A stretch of 64,000 bases of DNA from Bacteroidia bacterium (GTDB lineage: Bacteria > Bacteroidota > Bacteroidia > SXHM01): positions 155,746 to 219,745 of the forward strand of contig JAJVIC010000009.1 of NCBI GenBank assembly GCA_022072225.1. The letters run 5' to 3'. The position numbers and the translations under genes were made by a program. Below the pieces are notes generated by a model that worked only from the letters and a program-made list of their open reading frames with translations, made no database searches and was not told the origin of the DNA. This document shows, piece by piece, positions 34,197-43,707 of this stretch. Position 1 is the stretch's first letter. Every line of letters begins with the position of its first letter.

Positions 34197-34573
34197 TTTA
34201 CTTACTACCAGTGCTTTTATTTCTTCTGCTATGGCCAGATATTCTTTTGCCTCCTGAGCATCAGGCATCATAAAATTGTCGGGATAGCGTGCATCTACGG
34301 CAAAGTCTTCAATGTTTTTAGGATTGATGTTTTCAAAATCTTTGTCAATTAAAATGCAAAGCGAAAGCAGGTAATCAATGCTGTGAGTTTTTGCAATTTC
34401 TTTGTTGTGAAAAACTAAAAATGCTTTCAGGTATTTTTCTGCTGTCTGTTGGCAGTGGAAACAGGCTACATCCAGCACCAAGGGATTGTATTCAATAATT
34501 GTTTTTGCAGCTGATAAATCATGCTCTGCTTTTTCTAGCCATTTAGCGATGTATTCTTTTTTTCAGCGCTCAC
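34191..34573 (-). CDS. HEPN-domain toxin of an MNT-HEPN pair; start needs a -1 shift
   Basis: A HEPN-family protein, typically the RNase toxin paired with a minimal nucleotidyltransferase. The clear part is ACFHCQQTAEKYLKAFLVFH, then HSIDYLLSLCILIDKDF and DARYPDNFMMPDAQEAKEYL at the C-terminus. The expected first helix (KKEYIAKWLEKAEHDLSAAK) is present upstream in the same frame, but that frame meets TGA before any ATG. A GTG that overlaps the MNT stop (GTGA) gives the natural start MSAEK only if the ribosome moves -1 at A AAA AAG (34556-34563) or if one A is missing from the sequence. Without this, translation would begin at TTG or GTG near 34481 and lose helix one. Toxin status is by family. 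Confidence 0.78.
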
Positions 34574-34878
34574 AGTTCTATGCCTTCGTTTAACGCTTGT
34601 TTTATAACATGTCCGGGCAACAATTTCTTTTTGTTTATTTCTTCACGGCTGTTGATGAGCACATCTACCGGTGCATTTAAAAGTGTAATAAGTGCTCGTC
34701 TTATTTTTCCGGCATAATTGCGTTTCTCGCTCAGCGGCAAATTATTTTCTGTTACAACAAGAAAATCATAATCGCTCAGAGCAGTATAATTTCCTTTTGC
34801 GCGTGAGCCAAAAAGCAAAACCTTTGCATTCGGCAAAACCGACAGCACTGTTTGTTTTATTGAGTTTTGAAGTTCCAT
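34570..34878 (-). CDS. Minimal nucleotidyltransferase (MNT antitoxin)
   Basis: A 102-residue minimal nucleotidyltransferase. The polymerase-beta-type motif VLLFGSRAKGNYTALSDYDFLVV holds the GS(x)9-12DxD signature, with a third acidic residue in APVDVLIN. In MNT-HEPN systems this protein neutralises the HEPN RNase, in studied cases by adding AMP to it. The stop overlaps the predicted HEPN start as GTGA, which fits co-translation of the pair. The pair lies between prmC and a duplicated prmC 3' end. Confidence 0.88.
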   Translation of the reverse strand: MELQNSIKQTVLSVLPNAKVLLFGSRAKGNYTALSDYDFLVVTENNLPLSEKRNYAGKIRRALITLLNAPVDVLINSREEINKKKLLPGHVIKQALNEGIEL

Positions 34879-34920
34879 AAGGGTTATGCAAAGGTGAGAA
34901 AAAAGAATAAAACAAACCTA

Positions 34921-34974
34921 ATCCGCAAAGATTTGAGTGGGAAGGAGCGGATGATGAGGTGTGAGAAGGGTTAA
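34921..34974 (+). pseudogene. Duplicated 3' end of prmC
   Basis: The segment reads I-R-K-D-L-S-G-K-E-R-M-M-R-C-E-K-G-stop in plus orientation, a near-copy of the prmC C-terminus at 34128-34178 (42 of the first 48 bases match by eye). No upstream part of prmC accompanies it. It lies on the far side of the MNT-HEPN pair, as if the cassette had entered at the end of prmC and brought or left a second terminus. Confidence 0.82.
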
Positions 34975-34997
34975 ATTCCGCTACGCTTTAGTTTTTA

Positions 34998-35714
34998 TCA
35001 ATCACAATCTTCCTCAAGATTAATTTTTATAAATAATGTTTGGAACTCTTCCCATATTCTTTCATCTTTTATTGAATTCTCATACAGATTTCTATTGGCA
35101 CAAGTATTCCACCATCCAAAGCCAAGCAGTGCCTGATGTGCATAAAAAAAATTGTCGGGTGAATTTCTCAGATTAGTATAATGATCTTGAAAGCATTTTT
35201 CAGGGTTGCCGTTTTTTTTGCATTCTTTTTTCCAAAGAACCTCCCATTGCTCTAACATTTTTTGTCCTCCTTCAATAATTATATCTGTATATTCACAACT
35301 GTCAATCACAGTATATTCTCTAAGAATTTTCGGATTTTTAAATGAAAGGATAGCCACTCTTTTTGCCAGAAAACAATGATTTAAATAGTTTATCTTATCT
35401 TCCTTTAGTTCTTCAAAGAATGGAAGATTTACAATATTTAGATTCCTGATTTTACTTAATTTGCTATAATACTGATCAACCAGATTTATAACATTTAGTT
35501 TTGCTGCTTTGTCGGTATTAATAAAGGTAACATCCTCAAAAATCACCTCAATTCCCCCATAGCAAAGTGCGTATGTATCTTCAATTTGAGACGTTGTAAA
35601 TTTTGTACTATCGTAAATCCCTTCACTACAGTCCTCCCATCTGAAACTTTTAGTTTGTGAGAAGCCACAAAGACTATCCAATAATAGTATTATAAAAAGT
35701 AGTGATTTTTTCAA
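34998..35714 (-). CDS. Exported protein of unknown function
   Basis: A 238-residue protein with signal peptide MKKSLLFIILLLDSLCGFSQ. The mature part has eight or more cysteines (DCSEG, YALCYGG, NHCFLA, DSCEYTD, KKECKKNGNPEKC, TCANRN, EEDCD), suggesting disulfides and a periplasmic or extracellular place. It contains charged helices (EQWEVLWKKECKK) and a Trp-rich end (GFGWWNTCANRN). I recognise no family. Base composition is AT-rich relative to neighbours. Confidence 0.68.
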   Translation of the reverse strand: MKKSLLFIILLLDSLCGFSQTKSFRWEDCSEGIYDSTKFTTSQIEDTYALCYGGIEVIFEDVTFINTDKAAKLNVINLVDQYYSKLSKIRNLNIVNLPFFEELKEDKINYLNHCFLAKRVAILSFKNPKILREYTVIDSCEYTDIIIEGGQKMLEQWEVLWKKECKKNGNPEKCFQDHYTNLRNSPDNFFYAHQALLGFGWWNTCANRNLYENSIKDERIWEEFQTLFIKINLEEDCD

Positions 35715-35790
35715 AATAGTTCTGGGAGTATTCTATTCCCAAATGTAAAACAAAAAAACCACCCCATCTCTCAAAGCGGTTTTCATTTAC

Positions 35791-35814
35791 CCCTTCGACT
35801 ACGCTCAGGGTGAC
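35791..35814 (-). repeat. GTCA hairpin repeat
   Basis: On the minus strand gtcaccctgagcgtagtcga plus aggg; stem ccct/aggg with the gcgtagtc loop. It lies two bases past the stop of the HTH/coiled-coil gene. Confidence 0.8.
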
Positions 35815-35816
35815 AA

Positions 35817-36188
35817 TCACCTCCCAATCTTCTCCCAATACTTATCCCTTTCCTGTTTAACCTTTTCCAATTCATCTTTTATTTTTTCAAGTTTCGTTTC
35901 TAAGCTTTCAATTTTTTTGTGCAGCAGCTTTTCGCGTTCGGTGGCTTGCAGGTCTTCGGGCAGCAGCGTGGTATAATATTCAAACAGGTTTTGGTTAAGC
36001 AGCGGACTAAGGGCAAGCAGCAGCGATACCTTTACATCGTTGCTGCGCAAGGCCTGATGCAGATAGCTTTCTTCCTTTCCCATTTTTTTGCTCAGCTTGC
36101 GCAGCGAGGTGCGTTTGTATTTTGCCCAGTCGCGTACAGCGGCCGATATGCGGGGCAATGGAGTTTTTATTCTTATCGGTTTCTTCAT
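35817..36188 (-). CDS. HTH-like DNA-binding protein with C-terminal coiled coil
   Basis: A 123-residue protein. The first 75 residues look like an XRE-type helix-turn-helix (VRDWAKYKRTSLRKLSKKMGKEESYLHQALRSNDVKVSLLLALSPLL) behind a basic start (KKPIRIKTPLPR). From about residue 80 a Lys/Glu heptad coiled coil runs to the end (LHKKIESLETKLEKIKDELEKVKQERDKYW), which should give dimers or trimers. The region upstream of its start carries TTACTTCA boxes every 21 bp, a possible operator row for this or another HTH protein. It is part of a small accessory block. Confidence 0.7.
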   Translation of the reverse strand: MKKPIRIKTPLPRISAAVRDWAKYKRTSLRKLSKKMGKEESYLHQALRSNDVKVSLLLALSPLLNQNLFEYYTTLLPEDLQATEREKLLHKKIESLETKLEKIKDELEKVKQERDKYWEKIGR

Positions 36189-36214
36189 GGTAAACAGCGG
36201 TTATTTTTTGTTTT

Positions 36215-36369
36215 TTACTTCAGGTAGTGTATAAATTACTTCATGTGTTGTTGATTTTACTTCATATGTTGTTGAAATTACTTCATTTGCTGTATAAGGT
36301 ACTTCAATTAAAGTTTAAATTAATGCAGCTGAGGTATAATCTAAGTTCATTGTTATAATTATTACTTCA
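36215..36369. repeat. TTACTTCA boxes on a strict 21-bp period
   Basis: Copies start at 36215, 36236, 36257, 36278 and 36299 (last as GTACTTCA), all exactly 21 bp apart, and one at 36362, which is 63 bp (3 x 21) further. The two intervening positions carry decayed matches. Between boxes are tgttgttga-like spacers. On the minus strand the array reads as heptapeptides (T-T-Y-E-V-K-S) but with internal stops and no start, so it is not a gene now. Confidence 0.85.
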
Positions 36370-36463
36370 TAGGTTGTTGAACAGGTGTTTGGTGTAGCAG
36401 AAACACATTCAGGGCTTAAAAAATGCGGATTGTATGTTTAATCCGCATTTTTCAGGTTGGTAA

Positions 36464-37405
36464 TTATCCTATTGTTACACGGTATGCGCAGGGTGTGCCC
36501 GAATTGTTTTGTACTACCATATCGGTAGCCGAGGGCGCCATTGCGCCCATGGCAGTTTCCTGACTGGTGCCAGGGTTAACGCTAACCCAATTTCCGGTTG
36601 GCATCCCATTGTTGGAGAGCGCGAACTGAAGGGTTACCATTCCCAGGTTTTCGAAGTTTACCGGAGTTGCCGCATTGTAAGTTAATTCTTCCATAATTTT
36701 TTCGGTACTCATAGGGTTTGCAGTGTCTTCATATACATCTGCGCCACCCCCTGATGGATTGTCATCAATGGCGCGGGCAAGTTGATAGTTTTCCCACAAA
36801 CTGATGGTAGCAGAATCATAGCGGTAGCTGTCCACATAGCCGTCAAGTTTTTCTAAAATTTTGCGGCTGGTGTTTATGTGACGGTCAACCTCGCTGCCTG
36901 CTGTTGTTTTGTCTTCAATGGCATCTTTTGGTTCGGGTATGGCTGCAAAATAGTTACTGATGGCGGTGTTCAGAGTAGTTAAATCACCGGCAGTTATGCG
37001 GTAGTTTACAAGCGCAGCAGCTATTACCGGGTCAATAAGCGCAACAAGGCGCAGGGCTTTAAAATGCAGTTCGGTATCCTGCATTTTTTCCAATTCACTG
37101 GCGGTGTATTTTACTTTTTTAGCCAGTTTGTTATCACTGTTGTCGGTGGCATAAGACCATACAGCCCTTGTTACTTTAAACATAATTTGTTCCAGCTCGG
37201 TGCGGTCTTGCTCTTTGTCCTCGGTTACACCCGTAGTATCTTCGGTGGCCCGCCCCGCAGCTTCAATTATGCTTTGTATTTCGGCATCAAGCAGCGCTTT
37301 GGCGGGCGCAATCTGCGCATGGTCGCTGTAGGCAACGGAGTTGTCTTCCAAATGGTCCTGAACTTTTAAAAGCATGTTCAGAAATGCTTGTTGTGTGTCG
37401 TCCAT
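36464..37405 (-). CDS. Helical protein of unknown function with beta C-terminal domain
   Basis: A 313-residue cytosolic-looking protein without signal peptide. Residues 1-215 are long amphipathic helices (QQAFLNMLLKVQDHLEDN, LDAEIQSIIEAAGRATED, SELEKMQDTELHFKALRLV, HINTSRKILEKLDGYVDSYR). The last 70 residues are beta-type (MVTLQFALSNNGMPTGNWVSV, AYRVTIG). I recall similar Bacteroidota proteins of unknown role, often near repeats and small HTH genes. The layout resembles the unknown protein at 1.2-1.9 kb. A small XRE-like gene lies 42 bp upstream on the same strand. Confidence 0.7.
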   Translation of the reverse strand: MDDTQQAFLNMLLKVQDHLEDNSVAYSDHAQIAPAKALLDAEIQSIIEAAGRATEDTTGVTEDKEQDRTELEQIMFKVTRAVWSYATDNSDNKLAKKVKYTASELEKMQDTELHFKALRLVALIDPVIAAALVNYRITAGDLTTLNTAISNYFAAIPEPKDAIEDKTTAGSEVDRHINTSRKILEKLDGYVDSYRYDSATISLWENYQLARAIDDNPSGGGADVYEDTANPMSTEKIMEELTYNAATPVNFENLGMVTLQFALSNNGMPTGNWVSVNPGTSQETAMGAMAPSATDMVVQNNSGTPCAYRVTIG

Positions 37406-37447
37406 GGTTTTCAGTTTTTGTTTGGTTTATATTAATTGATTTGTTGA

Positions 37448-37717
37448 TTATTTATCATTTTCAGCTTTAAGCTCATTGAATCGTTTTTCGAATTTTGCAA
37501 AGAATTCGGGAAAGCTGATATTGTATTTGGGAACGAGTTTACACAGGGAAACGAAGTTCATGTTGTGACCGCGTTCGCAGCGCGAATACACTCCTGTGTC
37601 GATGTATTTGTCTTCGGCAAAATGGGTTAGTTTCTCATACTCGAGACCTTCCCGCAATTGAATGCAGGTGTCGGCAAGTGCCTGAATATAAAGTTTGTCT
37701 TCTTCCGAAAATTTCAC
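37448..37717 (-). CDS. XRE-like HTH regulator
   Basis: An 89-residue single-domain protein: ALADTCIQLREGLEYEKLTHFAEDKYIDTGVYSRCERGHNMNFVSLCKLVPKYNISFPEF fits the five-helix XRE/Cro fold, with the recognition helix around TGVYSRCERG. It probably controls the helical protein gene just downstream. The gap to ligA (divergent, 109 bp) contains tgactc/gagtca-type dyads near 37750-37770 that could be its site. Confidence 0.72.
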   Translation of the reverse strand: MKFSEEDKLYIQALADTCIQLREGLEYEKLTHFAEDKYIDTGVYSRCERGHNMNFVSLCKLVPKYNISFPEFFAKFEKRFNELKAENDK

Positions 37718-37805
37718 GAAGACAAAATAAATTTATGCTTTGATGGGTTCTGAGTCAGAAATGACTCAACTTGTTTTAACACATTTCAAATAAACCTATT
37801 TTTGA

Positions 37806-39842
<2,037 letters not shown>

Positions 39843-39857
39843 AAAAATAAAAAATAG

Positions 39858-39920
39858 TTGCTACAGATTCGCAGATTTTATTTCGCTCTTTTTAAATTTT
39901 AATCTGTGAATCTGTGGCAA
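39858..39920. repeat. Palindromic dispersed repeat after ligA
   Basis: ttgctacagattcgcagatt (39858-39877) pairs with aatctgtgaatctgtggcaa (39901-39920), 18 of 20 positions, around a T-rich loop. The wording matches the palindrome behind htpG. It may terminate ligA transcription. Confidence 0.75.
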
Positions 39921-39941
39921 ATAAGTTAGTGAATAAATAAA

Positions 39942-40514
39942 ATGGCAAAAGACGGCTCAGGCATAGTAAAAACAGTTCGGAAAAAAGCTTCGAACTATTT
40001 TCTTTTGCGCGAATACAAAAAAATAAAGCGCAAGCCCGAAGTGCGCAACCTTGCCCAATCTAAAAACATCGGCATTTTGTTTGAAGTTCGTAGTAAAGAA
40101 GATTTAGATACCGTCCGCTCGTTTGTAGCACAGATTAAAGAACGTAACCGGAAAATAACTGCTCTGGGATATGTTACTACCAAGGAATTGCTCCAAACGC
40201 TAAAGTCCGACAACGAGTTTGATTTTATTTCAAAACAGGATTTTAATTGGTATTACAAGCCTGAAAAATACGTAATCAAAAATTTTATGAGCGATGGTAT
40301 GGATATGCTTATCGACCTTAGCTTGAAAAAAAATCCTGCCTTGCTTTATGTTGCCGCTTTTACCGATGCAAAAATGAAAGTTGCACGATTTGATGACAAG
40401 CAAAAAGAATTTTATGACCTGATGATTGACATCGGTAAAGACAACACACTTAAGTATTTAATTAACCAAATCAAACATTATATCACCAAAATCAATGAAC
40501 AAAGCAATCAGTAA
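39942..40514 (+). CDS. DUF6913-like protein upstream of dapA
   Basis: A 190-residue cytosolic protein matching a family found next to dapA in Bacteroidota (I recall it as DUF6913). An N-terminal basic stretch (VRKKASNYFLLREYKKIKRKP) is followed by an alpha/beta domain: NIGILFEVRSKEDLDTVRSFVAQI, ITALGYVTTKELL, DFNWYYKPEKYVIKNFM, DMLIDLSLKKNPALLYVAAFT. No catalytic motif stands out. Its end overlaps the dapA start by 20 nt, so it is probably translated together with it and may serve lysine or cell-wall precursor synthesis. Function unknown. Confidence 0.8.
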   Translation: MAKDGSGIVKTVRKKASNYFLLREYKKIKRKPEVRNLAQSKNIGILFEVRSKEDLDTVRSFVAQIKERNRKITALGYVTTKELLQTLKSDNEFDFISKQDFNWYYKPEKYVIKNFMSDGMDMLIDLSLKKNPALLYVAAFTDAKMKVARFDDKQKEFYDLMIDIGKDNTLKYLINQIKHYITKINEQSNQ

Positions 40515-41382
40515 ATTCAGAGGAACGGGAGTTGCTATAATTACGCCATTCAAAAATGACGGAAGCGTTGACTACAAAGGATTGGAAAAAGTAGTTCAGC
40601 ACATTATAAAAGGCAAGTGCGAATACATTGTAGTATTAGGCACCACAGGCGAATCGGTTACGCTTTCAAAAGACGAAAAAAAAGCAGTTGTAAAATGTGT
40701 GGTTAATGCCGCACAAAAGAAAGTTCCCGTTGTGCTTGGGCATGGCGGCAACAACACGCAGGAATTACTGGAAGGCCTGAATACTCTTGATTTTACAGGC
40801 ATTGATGCCCTGCTTTCGGTTTCGCCCTATTACAACAAGCCAACGCAGGAAGGTATTTATCAGCACTACAAAGCCATAGCACAAAACTCACCGCTGCCAA
40901 TAATTTTATACAACGTGCCGGGGCGCACAAGTTCAAATATTCTGGCCGAAACTACTTTGCGTCTGGCACATGATTTCAAAAACATTATTGCCGTAAAAGA
41001 AGCCTCAGGAAATATTGAGCAGATGATGAGAATAATAAAAGACAAACCAAAAGACTTTCTGGTTATTTCCGGTGATGATGCGCTTACGCTGCCATTAAGT
41101 GCCTGCGGTGGCGATGGAGTTATTTCGGTTGTTGCCAACGCCTTTCCTAAAGATTATTCGGAAATGACACGACTTTCATTAAAAGGTGATTTCGCAAAGG
41201 CGCAAAAACTGCATTATAAATTGCTCGATATTATTGGCTTATTGTTCGTTGACGGAAACCCAGCAGGAGTAAAATATGCTATGAACCAGCTTGGCATTTG
41301 CAATGATAAAGTGCGTTTGCCTTTGGTAGGTGTTACCAAACCAACAGCCGAAAAATTAAAAGCACTTATTAATAAATACTAA
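40495..41382 (+). CDS. dapA: 4-hydroxy-tetrahydrodipicolinate synthase
   Basis: A 295-residue class I aldolase that condenses pyruvate and aspartate semialdehyde, first committed step to lysine and meso-diaminopimelate. GTTGESVTL holds the Thr-Thr pair of the proton relay, ILYNVPGRTSSN the catalytic Tyr, and IIAVKEASGNIEQM the Schiff-base Lys. ISGDDALTLPLSACGGDGVISV closes the barrel. Length and motifs are standard. The start lies inside the end of the preceding gene, indicating coupled translation. Confidence 0.96.
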   Translation: MNKAISKFRGTGVAIITPFKNDGSVDYKGLEKVVQHIIKGKCEYIVVLGTTGESVTLSKDEKKAVVKCVVNAAQKKVPVVLGHGGNNTQELLEGLNTLDFTGIDALLSVSPYYNKPTQEGIYQHYKAIAQNSPLPIILYNVPGRTSSNILAETTLRLAHDFKNIIAVKEASGNIEQMMRIIKDKPKDFLVISGDDALTLPLSACGGDGVISVVANAFPKDYSEMTRLSLKGDFAKAQKLHYKLLDIIGLLFVDGNPAGVKYAMNQLGICNDKVRLPLVGVTKPTAEKLKALINKY

Positions 41383-41570
41383 TTCCGTCCTTTTATTTCT
41401 GCAAGCCGCCCAAATAATTTTGCGTTTCGTCATAAATATTATACTTTCGTATGTGCAAAGGGCGAATTAGTATTTAACAAAGCCAGATTAATCTAAAAAG
41501 TACAATCGGGTAGAAATTTTAAATATACTTTCGTTGCGGCATAAAATTTAACCTCGCAAAAACTTATCCT

Positions 41571-41948
41571 ATGGAAAAGTTGGTTATCGAAAAAACCGAC
41601 ACCACGCCTGAAATTATTTTCGACCCCCTGCAGGGAGTGTTAAAAATTACCGGTCGTTCAATACCTTTAAATCCCAAGCGGTTTTATGAACCTGTACTTG
41701 ATTGGATAAACTCTTACACGCAGCAGGCAAAGCAAGAAACGGTGCTGGATGTTTACATGGACTATTTCAACACAGCTTCTACCTTTCTTATTACCGATAT
41801 CATTCGTCAGCTTAAAAATGGTCTGAATGGCAAGTCGCTTACCGTAAACTGGTATCACGATGCCGGTGATGATGATGTGCTTGAGATTGCAGGTAACATG
41901 GAAAGTGTTACCGGTATCAAGTTTAAATACCACGAGGTAGAGGAATAA
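41571..41948 (+). CDS. SiaC-family regulatory phosphoprotein (DUF1987)
   Basis: A 125-residue SiaC/DUF1987 protein: IEKTDTTPEIIFDPLQGVLKITGRSIPLNPKRFYEPVLDW, then the STAS-like core VYMDYFNTASTFLITDIIRQL with Thr/Ser residues where the family is phosphorylated, and VNWYHDAGDDDVLEIAGNMESVTGIKF. In Pseudomonas aeruginosa SiaC is switched by the phosphatase SiaA and kinase SiaB to control diguanylate cyclase activity. Neither partner is adjacent here; the only SpoIIE-type phosphatase in the window is the 7TM protein at 6.8-8.9 kb. The 188-bp gap before it shows only weak tatactttcg promoter-like elements. Confidence 0.9.
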   Translation: MEKLVIEKTDTTPEIIFDPLQGVLKITGRSIPLNPKRFYEPVLDWINSYTQQAKQETVLDVYMDYFNTASTFLITDIIRQLKNGLNGKSLTVNWYHDAGDDDVLEIAGNMESVTGIKFKYHEVEE

Positions 41949-41970
41949 TTTTTCTTTTCTTTGTGTTCTT

Positions 41971-42792
41971 ATGAACACCATTTTTAAACCCGGATTATTT
42001 TCAGATAAAACCGCCATTATCACCGGAGGCGGAACAGGTATCGGCTTCCGTATTGCATCGGAACTTGCTCATTTGGGTGCAACAGTTATACTTGCGAGCC
42101 GCAAAAAAGAAATACTTGATAAAGCTGTAGAGAAAATTATTGCAGCTGGCGGAAAAGCACATGCAGTTGAATGCAATATCCGTGATGAAGAAAGTGTGAA
42201 AAATTGTATTTCAAAATCCATGGAATTGTCCGGCAAAATTGATTTTTTAGTCAATAATGGCGGTGGTCAGTTTCCTTCGCCAGCCGAGTTTATCAATCGC
42301 AAAGGATGGCATGCTGTTATAGAAACCAATCTGACGGGTACATTTTTTATGTCGCAGGAAATTTTCAATAAACAGTTTGTTAAAACAGGCGGTGCTATTG
42401 TTAATATAATTGCCAATATGCGCAATGGTTTTCCTATGATGGCACACACAGGAGCTGCAAGGGCAGGAGTGGAGAACATTACAAAAAGCCTTGCCAACGA
42501 ATGGGGGCGCTATGGGGTGCGGGTAAACTCCGTTGCACCGGGAACCATTGACTCAAGCGGTTTGGAAAAATACGATGCGCAGTACAAAGATTTTATTTAC
42601 GGGTTTGCAAAGTTTAATCAAACCTATCGCCTTGGAACCGAAGCCGAGGTTGCCTCTTCTGTAATTTTTCTGCTTTCGCCAGCTGCAAGTTTTATTACCG
42701 GTATAACAATGGCTGTTGACGGGGCAGAGTCGTTATATTCTCCGCTAAGTCCGCCAACTGAGAACGATAAGAATCCACCGTTTAAAGGTTAA
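41971..42792 (+). CDS. SDR oxidoreductase, peroxisomal enoyl-CoA reductase-like
   Basis: A 273-residue short-chain dehydrogenase. NADP-binding is shown by IITGGGTGIGFRIA and LVNNGGGQF. At the catalytic position the usual Tyr-x3-Lys is replaced: MMAHTGAARAGVENITKSLANEW has Ala/Gly where Tyr is expected and keeps the Lys. This HTGAARAGV pattern is that of peroxisomal trans-2-enoyl-CoA and 2,4-dienoyl-CoA reductases, which reduce double bonds of fatty acyl-CoA. So it is probably an enoyl-CoA reductase. It ends with a short Pro-rich tail (SPLSPPTENDKNPP) overlapping the convergent epimerase gene by 11 nt. Confidence 0.86.
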   Translation: MNTIFKPGLFSDKTAIITGGGTGIGFRIASELAHLGATVILASRKKEILDKAVEKIIAAGGKAHAVECNIRDEESVKNCISKSMELSGKIDFLVNNGGGQFPSPAEFINRKGWHAVIETNLTGTFFMSQEIFNKQFVKTGGAIVNIIANMRNGFPMMAHTGAARAGVENITKSLANEWGRYGVRVNSVAPGTIDSSGLEKYDAQYKDFIYGFAKFNQTYRLGTEAEVASSVIFLLSPAASFITGITMAVDGAESLYSPLSPPTENDKNPPFKG

Positions 42793-43669
42793 GTAAATTC
42801 TTCAGCGCGCTTTCTGCAATCGGATATTTGAAATGGTAGCCTGAGGCCAATGCCTTTTCAGGCTTTACAAACTGGCTGTCGAGCAATACCTGAGCACGTT
42901 CGCCTAAGCCCAGTTCAAGAGCAAAGCTTGGAACTCCGAATGCTAAATTTTTGCCGCTTACTTTGCCGAGTGTTTGTATAAACATTTTGTTCGAAATAAG
43001 TTCAGGTGCGGTAAGATTCAATGCTCCTTCTATACGCTCATTTTCAATGGCAAATAAAATAAGTCCGATTTCATCCTCAATGTGTATCCATGGAAATCCC
43101 TGTTCACCATTTCCAAACCAGGAACCAAAGCCAAATCCGTAGCTGCGCATAATTTCTTTAAATGCACCGCCTTGATTTGACAACACAATGCCTGTGCGCA
43201 GCAAAACGGTGCGTATGTTGCTGAATGAAGCTGCTTTTTCCCATTGTTCGCAAACCTCAGCTAAATAACCATTCCCTGAAGGGGATTCTTCAGTAAGAAC
43301 TTCGTTTTCTCTGTTTCCATAGTAACCAACTGCCGATGCATTGATAAGAACTCCGGGTTTATTTTTTGATGCATTTATATAGTCAACAAATGCAAAAGTT
43401 GAAGCGGTCCGGCTTTCAATAATTTGTTTTTTTCGTTCTGCGCTCCACGGTTTATCCATTACAGGTTCTCCCGAAAGGTTTATCAGCACATCAAATTCAG
43501 ATTTAGTCTCAGGAATTTCTTTCCCGTCCCACTTTATAAATTTCAGTAATTCTGAGTCTGCATTAATCTCTTTACGCGAAAGGATGAAAACTGTGTGGGC
43601 TTTTGAAACTAACCGTTCTGTAAGTTTTCTTCCTATCAGTCCGGTGCCGCCTGCAAGTAAAATATTCAT
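42782..43669 (-). CDS. TIGR01777-type NAD-dependent epimerase/dehydratase-like protein
   Basis: A 295-residue extended SDR of the TIGR01777/SDR39U1 family. MNILLAGGTGLIGRKLTERL binds the dinucleotide; FDVLINLSGEPVMDKPWSAERKKQIIESR and LINASAVGYYGNRENEVLTEES are family hallmarks, the latter with the YYG position near the catalytic Tyr. The C-terminal part (PSFALELGLGERAQVLLDSQFVKPEKALASGYHFKYP) is the DUF1731-like end. Substrate is unknown for the whole family, though links to cell division (SulA-like name) are historical. Confidence 0.9.
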   Translation of the reverse strand: MNILLAGGTGLIGRKLTERLVSKAHTVFILSRKEINADSELLKFIKWDGKEIPETKSEFDVLINLSGEPVMDKPWSAERKKQIIESRTASTFAFVDYINASKNKPGVLINASAVGYYGNRENEVLTEESPSGNGYLAEVCEQWEKAASFSNIRTVLLRTGIVLSNQGGAFKEIMRSYGFGFGSWFGNGEQGFPWIHIEDEIGLILFAIENERIEGALNLTAPELISNKMFIQTLGKVSGKNLAFGVPSFALELGLGERAQVLLDSQFVKPEKALASGYHFKYPIAESALKNLLNL

Positions 43670-43707
43670 GTTATTGAAACAATAAAAAGAGCGTAATGTT
43701 TACATTA

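Noticed and set aside
34998-35714. Possible immunity or effector protein linked to the MNT-HEPN pair
   Set aside because: It is an exported Cys-rich protein beyond the duplicated prmC end, with no sequence link to toxin-antitoxin systems.
36215-36369. CRISPR array
   Set aside because: Units repeat at 21 bp with similar, not unique, spacers, the boxes are only 8 bp, and no cas genes are present. The same applies to 2021-2223.
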